This document shows positions 59,757 to 64,000 of a stretch of DNA of 64,000 bases, in pieces; the first letter of the stretch is position 1; each line of letters starts with the position of its first letter. The DNA comes from Metallyticus violacea (lineage: Eukaryota > Arthropoda > Insecta > Mantodea > Metallyticidae), in NCBI GenBank assembly GCA_030762175.1, contig CM060842.1:63716501-63780500 (forward strand), given 5' to 3'. The position numbers and the translations under genes were made by a program. The notes beneath the pieces were generated by a model that was not told where the DNA came from, made no database searches, and saw nothing but the letters and a program-made list of their open reading frames with translations.

Positions 59757-60260
59757 GTGAAACTTTATCACAATAAGTTCAAAGAACAAGGAATTATGTT
59801 AGCCCCAAAGAACAATTTTAATATAAAGAACTTATTAGGTTGCAGAGTAAAGGACTACATGCCAACAGAACAAAAATCAGGTATTTACGAAATAGAATGT
59901 GCAGAGTGCAACAAAAAATACATTGGAAAAACGAAGAGGAATTTGGGAATCTGAAAAAAATAACACTTCAGAAATATTCGCTTAAAACAAATTGATAAAT
60001 CAGAAATAGCAGCGCACTTTTGGAATAAAAATCATGAAATTAAACCAGAGATAAAACTACTTAAACAACTTCATAATGCAATAGAACTTTCCACTTGGGA
60101 AAACATTTTCATTACAAAAAATAAGGATAATTTGATGAATTTCGATATCCCTCCATTGGATGAACTCAGCAAATTCCTAATAGAACCAACAGATTCCGCC
60201 ACAAGAACATCAAGAGACCCAACCGCCACGTTTAACAACAGTTTGTCAACAGGCTGAAGA
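59757..60260 (+). pseudogene. GIY-YIG endonuclease domain of Penelope element, right arm
   Basis: The frame at 59757-59954 reads YHNKFKEQGIMLAPKNN, then SGIYEIECAECNKKYIGKTK and stops after RNLGI. The rest continues in the same order to NFDIPPLDELSKFL. It has a few substitutions compared with the left arm, so the arms have diverged or were different at insertion. Confidence 0.75.
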
Positions 60261-60557
60261 TGGGAGGGATCGCTCCCGAAACATATGTTCCAAATTTTAT
60301 GTAAGTGAATGGAGTTAGTGTGAAAAAAACTGTATACATTGTTTATTTATATGAAATGATATATTTGGGAAGGATTTTTTTTTAAAGGAAGCATTCCAGG
60401 CCTAAGTTTAGGGTACCTGCCCGGTATTTGCCATTAATGGGCACTGAGGAAAACCTGGAAAAAACCTCAATCAGAGAGGATGGTCCTGTTGGGAATTGAA
60501 CTCTAGACCTCCAGCTCATGAGTCTGCACCTTAACAACCTCAGCCACTCGTGGCAGT

Positions 60558-61375
60558 TGTTAGAGTAATATGCTAGTATGTCCTCATTATATAAAGTGCC
60601 TTTATAAAGAAATACACCTTCAATAAGTGTTTTCTGTCTCTAACAAAATTCAATAACAGTGGTTATTTTTCATAATCTTATATAAGAAATTTTTGCATGA
60701 CTAGTACTTTCTCACATACTAAGATTCATTTTTCAAGATTAGTCGAAGAAAATACATCAAGGTACCTCTGTGAGAAATGTCAGCATTCTACCATCCTATA
60801 AGATAGAAGCATAATAGAAGAATGAGGGAGTCATCCTTCAGTATTTCAGTATGCAGCTTTATAAAAATAATATGTCAAAATTTAAGTAAATATCGAACTA
60901 TCAATAGAATCACGATTTTACAAAAATTGCCCAGAAGATCTCCTTTTATTTAGAAATGCATCTAAGATTTACTTCTGTACCTCAATAAGAATTAAATTAT
61001 TTATTAAATGTAAATAATGCCTAATTTGATATCAGTGTTCCTATCATTAAGAATTAAAACAGATTTGAATATAGTTCTGTGTTTGTAGTTTTATATAATT
61101 TAATTTTCTTGTATATAAACAGATTTCGTTATTTTTTGTGTATGCACATCTTAAAACCTTTGAGAATGAAATGCTTTCACACAGTTACTTACTTCACTGA
61201 AGCTCAGATACCTGTCCAAAACTTGCATACTTCTTGGTCCTTGTTACCAAAGATCCCTTATATTATTTTGTATGTCAGTATCTGCTTTAATTAAGTATTG
61301 TGGCTCCAGTACAAATGCGGTGTTGTTACTGCATTATCTTTCTATTTGGTCCCATCCTGTATTTACACCCTACAG
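60558..61375. other. intron sequence before exon 11, nothing recognised
   Basis: AT-rich. The open frame that precedes exon 11 (from 61272) is intron read-through. Confidence 0.6.
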
Positions 61376-61576
61376 TTATGAGGCTGCAAGGGAAGATGAT
61401 GAGAGCAAGTGGAATGCTGGTGAGAATGTTATTGAGGGCATTCAAAACTCAGACCACATTGAAAGCCCTCAAGGTGGAGGACAACACGTAGATGGGGAAG
61501 AAGAAAGAAACAGCCACAATATAGAAAAACTGAATCTTGAACATGCATCCCCTCAGGGGAATATAAATTACCTTAG
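61376..61576 (+). CDS. rdgA: rdgA exon 11: acidic linker exon, 201 nt
   Basis: The acceptor is caccctacag and the candidate donor gtatag. The first t completes the serine begun in exon 10. It reads SYEAAREDDESKWNAGE, then an acidic, glutamine/histidine/asparagine-rich stretch, EEERNSHNIEKLN and NINYL. The length is exactly 67 codons and both ends are in phase 2, so the exon could be skipped without changing frame. In DGK zeta this position is the linker before the ankyrin repeats. If the donor is not used, the frame ends at TAG 61599-61601 after RYSMCKST. AATAAA motifs follow at 61907 and 61917. No domain is recognisable in it. Confidence 0.75.
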
Positions 61577-61645
61577 GTATAGTATGTGCAAATCAACGTA
61601 GCAGAACATGTTTTTGATGTGCTGAGTGTCCTGGACTGTTCGTTG

Positions 61646-61693
61646 TAAACAGAAAAAAAAAAAAAAAAGAAAAAAGAAAAGAAAAAAAGAAAA
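61646..61693 (+). repeat. A-rich tract
   Basis: About 45 bases of A with a few G's, 45 bp past the read-through stop of exon 11. Confidence 0.9.
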
Positions 61694-61922
61694 TTAAGAT
61701 GACTGCAAGTAATATTACCCTTACCTCCTCTATTTTTTTAAATGTTGCTGCTTGTATGGAATCTATTTGTTGCTTATTAGCTAAAGAAAAGTGTTAATAT
61801 TTATTTATAAGAGAGTTAGATGGCTAAAAGTATTAATATTATTTTGTCAGATGTAGTCCATGGTTGCTTGCCTGTTAAGAAACTGATGCAGAGAGGAAGC
61901 TTTCTTAATAAATGTTAATAAA

Positions 61923-63464
61923 TTTCAGAACTAAATATTTATATGTACAGAAAAATTAAAAAATTTGTGGAATAATGTTAGAATTGGACATGATTTGTCC
62001 TTTATGGGAACATAAATAGATCACAGAAACTATTTAATGTAATGAAAATTAATATTCAAATTTCATTTAGTTCTTGCTAAATAGTGAAGCCAGAAACAAA
62101 TTGGTAGTATGCTCACACGAGAACCAATCTGACTTCTTTATGCACTATAGAAAAATGTTGGAATTAAGCTGTTCTTATGCTCTTAACTGTGGCAACCAAC
62201 AATTTCTATTTCAGTCTAAGTTCCTTTCTGCAAATAAGAACTTATAAAACAGCATTTAATTGCTTTATGGAAATGGAAGTGCTTTGTCCAGAAAATTTAT
62301 ACTTTTTCTTTTTTTAATTTCCATAAAATGAATCGCTAGTTTCTTTGCCAGTTATTGGATTTAATATATTCATCTTTAGTGGGGAGGGGGATATTTTTTA
62401 AAATCATTTCAGGAATTGCATATTTGACTTTTTCAGGAGAGCAGAGCTAAGAGAGTATATGATTTGAATACTGATTGATTTGAAAATATTTTAGTGAGAA
62501 GTGAATAGTATTTAAATTGTAAGGTTCATCCAAAAATTAATCTATTGGACAAACATTTGCAATGTGCAGTAAAAGCTTCATGTAAATAGTGTTATATAAT
62601 GTATAATTGGCTTTCATCATTATAAAAAATATAAGATAGTTTTTTTAATTGGGTGAACTGCCTATTTGATTTACAAAATTATAAAATTTTCTTATTTACA
62701 TGCTTATTATGGATAGCTGCTTCCCATCTGTTCACATTCTATGATATTTACAAAAATTAAAATTTAAAATATGTAAGACTTTATTTTATATCTAGTTATA
62801 TTTTTACAGGGAAAGCATTCGGTTTAAAACTCTTTTTCATAACAATGTTAGTAGTGTGCATTTATTTGTGGTTTCCACAAGCTAATTTTAAAGCAATATA
62901 AGTACTGCATGCACTATAGAATAAGTATTTTTCAAACTATGATATTTCACTAAGCATTTACATTTATTTAGGTGGCCCAGAGTTACAGCAAAGATTGGTA
63001 GCACTGGAAACAATCATAGTTCTGTCCAGTTTGCTCATTCATTACCATAATCATTTTGTTACTATTTCTTACTTCAAGTCTAAAGCCAAATTTTTCATAC
63101 TCATTTTATTCTCAGAAAGTAAGCAACATGTAAGTGTCCTGAGCCCATCTCAAAAAGTACTAACATAATCAAATGTATCTACACTACAGATAAATCACTA
63201 GAAAGCACTGTAACAGGGCATTTTAGTTGTAGTGCTTTAGATGTTCATTGATGACTTAATTAATTGCTATCAGCACTCTCATCAAATCTTTTATTTTTCA
63301 AATAGTTTTATGGGCACTGCTTTATGTAATGCAACCAAAAAGCTGCAATCTAAAAATGAAAAATATTTGATAATTGCATTTTTGAATTCAGATGGCACTA
63401 CGATCAAGATACATTCCTCAATATTAATTCAATTTGGAATCAAACACAGTGAAACACGCATTAA
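61923..63464. other. no recognised feature
   Basis: This is either intron or the 3' UTR of a short isoform. Nothing on either strand looks coding; ankyrin repeats were looked for and not seen. Confidence 0.5.
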
Positions 63465-63580
63465 TAACCTCTTCTGAGTCAAAATAATTAGAATACTCTT
63501 TATGGTTTCACTTACATGAGATTTATTGGGGACATGTTTCTTGCGATAATTGTCCACATTCTCAGTTGTTAAATGACTGT
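63465..63580 (-). mobile_element. Penelope-like 3' terminal fragment
   Basis: On the minus strand it reads GACAATTATCGCAAGAAACA, TGTCCCCAATAAATCTCATG and TAAGTGAAACCATAAAGAGT. The layout (GAAACAT.., ..ATGTAAGTGAA) parallels the end of the palindromic element (CGAAACATATGTTCC, ATGTAAGTGAATGG). Confidence 0.5.
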
Positions 63581-63640
63581 TGGATCATTTGTAGAAGTTG
63601 GGTAGGCAGGTATCTGGGTTGACTATGGTAGTCATGTGAT

Positions 63641-63941
63641 TTTTTTTTTTGATTGATTTATTTATGGACGCTCTTTAACATCTCAGGTCATCAGCGTCCC
63701 ATTTAACCCAGGGCGTGAAACGGCCAACAAATTTTGCTCAGAGGCCTCTCTTTCAGGCTTGAGGTTCTTTTTCGTGTCGTAAATGTACGACACGGGACCC
63801 ACGGCTTTACTTCCCTTCCGAAGGAAGCCATGCTTACGATTTTTACGCCCGAAAAAATCCATCATTCCTGGGCGAATTCGAACCCGCGATCTTGGGTATA
63901 GGAGGCAAGTATGGTAACCACTACACCACCAGGACCGACTA
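63641..63941 (-). mobile_element. SINE family A, full length, best preserved
   Basis: On the minus strand it starts AGTCGGTCCTGGTGGTGTAG and has TGGTTACCATACTTGCCTCC, then CGGGTTCGAATTCG (B box). It ends GAGCGTCCATAAATAAATC with an A tail. The perfect 12-bp duplication tagtcatgtgat stands at 63629-63640 and 63942-63953. The low divergence suggests that this is the youngest copy. Confidence 0.92.
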
Positions 63942-64000
63942 TAGTCATGTGATAAACTTGTATAAGAGATTAAGCTTCTGGGATGTCAAAATTCACCGCC

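Larger units (their letters stand above)
59104..60350. mobile_element. palindromic Penelope-like element, two inverted 3' copies
   Basis: Arms at 59151-59744 and 59766-60350 are inverted copies, meeting at acttattgtgata / tatcacaataagt around a spacer of about 21 bp. The left side has 47 extra bases. Both arms encode the same GIY-YIG domain and end with the tail region of Penelope elements. The right arm lacks 12 bp near the centre. A 12-bp TSD (59092-59103 and 60351-60362) shows that the whole palindrome went in as one unit. Confidence 0.8.
59031..60557 (-). mobile_element. SINE family B, split by the Penelope-like insertion
   Basis: The tail part is at 59031-59103 and the body and head at 60351-60557. 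The joined copy matches 25335-25591. The gap lies within a repeated atgaaatgatat. Confidence 0.85.
3959..61576 (+). other. rdgA: rdgA-like diacylglycerol kinase gene (type IV, zeta/iota class), partial, 11 exons
   Basis: This locus encodes a diacylglycerol kinase, which uses ATP to turn diacylglycerol into phosphatidic acid at membranes. In Drosophila, rdgA does this in the phototransduction phosphoinositide cycle (family knowledge). Joining the 11 exons gives about 612 codons with matching phases at every junction. The order is: end of C1 region, basic MARCKS-like segment, catalytic domain with CGGDGTVGW and [10 protein letters not shown], accessory domain with [11 protein letters not shown] and VQVDGEAC-like (MQVDGEACK), then AQEHLHYVTDIA and an acidic linker. 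This order matches DGK zeta/iota. The C1 exons lie upstream and the ankyrin exons presumably downstream, both outside the window. Introns are 0.5 to about 10.7 kb and full of transposons. I am sure of the family; the exact orthology is strong but was not tested by a tree. Confidence 0.93.

Noticed and set aside
61272..61375. N-terminal extension of the exon 11 frame as a separate gene start
   Set aside because: It lies before a clear acceptor (caccctacag) and exon 10 joins in phase at 61376, so this part is intron.

Overview
The window is AT-rich eukaryotic DNA with GT-AG introns of up to about 10 kb, tRNA-derived SINEs, and remnants of almost every class of animal transposon. The one host gene recognised is a diacylglycerol kinase of the zeta/iota (type IV) class, the orthologue of Drosophila rdgA. 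Its insect-like accessory domain and the TE spectrum suggest an arthropod, most likely an insect with a large genome. A hemimetabolous lineage such as a cockroach, termite or stick insect is my guess, made without any database search.

The gene runs left to right. Eleven exons are readable (3959-4086, 6492-6673, 7186-7360, 11759-11969, 13540-13732, 18643-18745, 27254-27444, 37081-37178, 47496-47633, 50508-50724, 61376-61576). All reading phases agree, giving about 612 codons without a stop. They cover the end of the cysteine-rich region, a lysine/serine-rich MARCKS-like segment, the catalytic domain (GGDGT motif), the accessory domain and an acidic linker. The 5' exons (C1 domains) and the 3' exons (ankyrin repeats) must lie outside the window. 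Two places could end a shorter protein: a GC-rich, arginine-rich read-through after exon 10 with a nearby AATAAA, and a read-through after exon 11.

The introns are a layered TE archive. From the left: a Tigger-like transposase, two adjacent SINEs, a Penelope fragment, a hAT remnant, a mariner carrying a SINE, LINE fragments, a Harbinger pair (transposase plus BESS-like partner exon), a Jockey/CR1-like LINE, a Ty3/gypsy element holding a SINE, a Tc1 element 34 bp past a splice donor, and two head-to-tail copies of a TIR element that between them carry a LINE, SINEs and a TG...CA-bounded insertion. Further right are a mariner split by LINEs, a Ty1/copia element with a tRNA-iMet half-molecule primer site, another Tigger, a ZMYM/hAT-like fragment, and an inverted (palindromic) Penelope-like element inside a SINE. 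All transposon coding regions seen are broken.

No genuine tRNA, rRNA or CRISPR array was seen. Many insertions are dated relative to each other by target-site duplications (TSDs) read directly from the sequence. The most unusual structures are the palindromic Penelope-like insertion, the tandem TIR elements with a palindromic junction, and the possible alternative arginine-rich C-terminus of the kinase.
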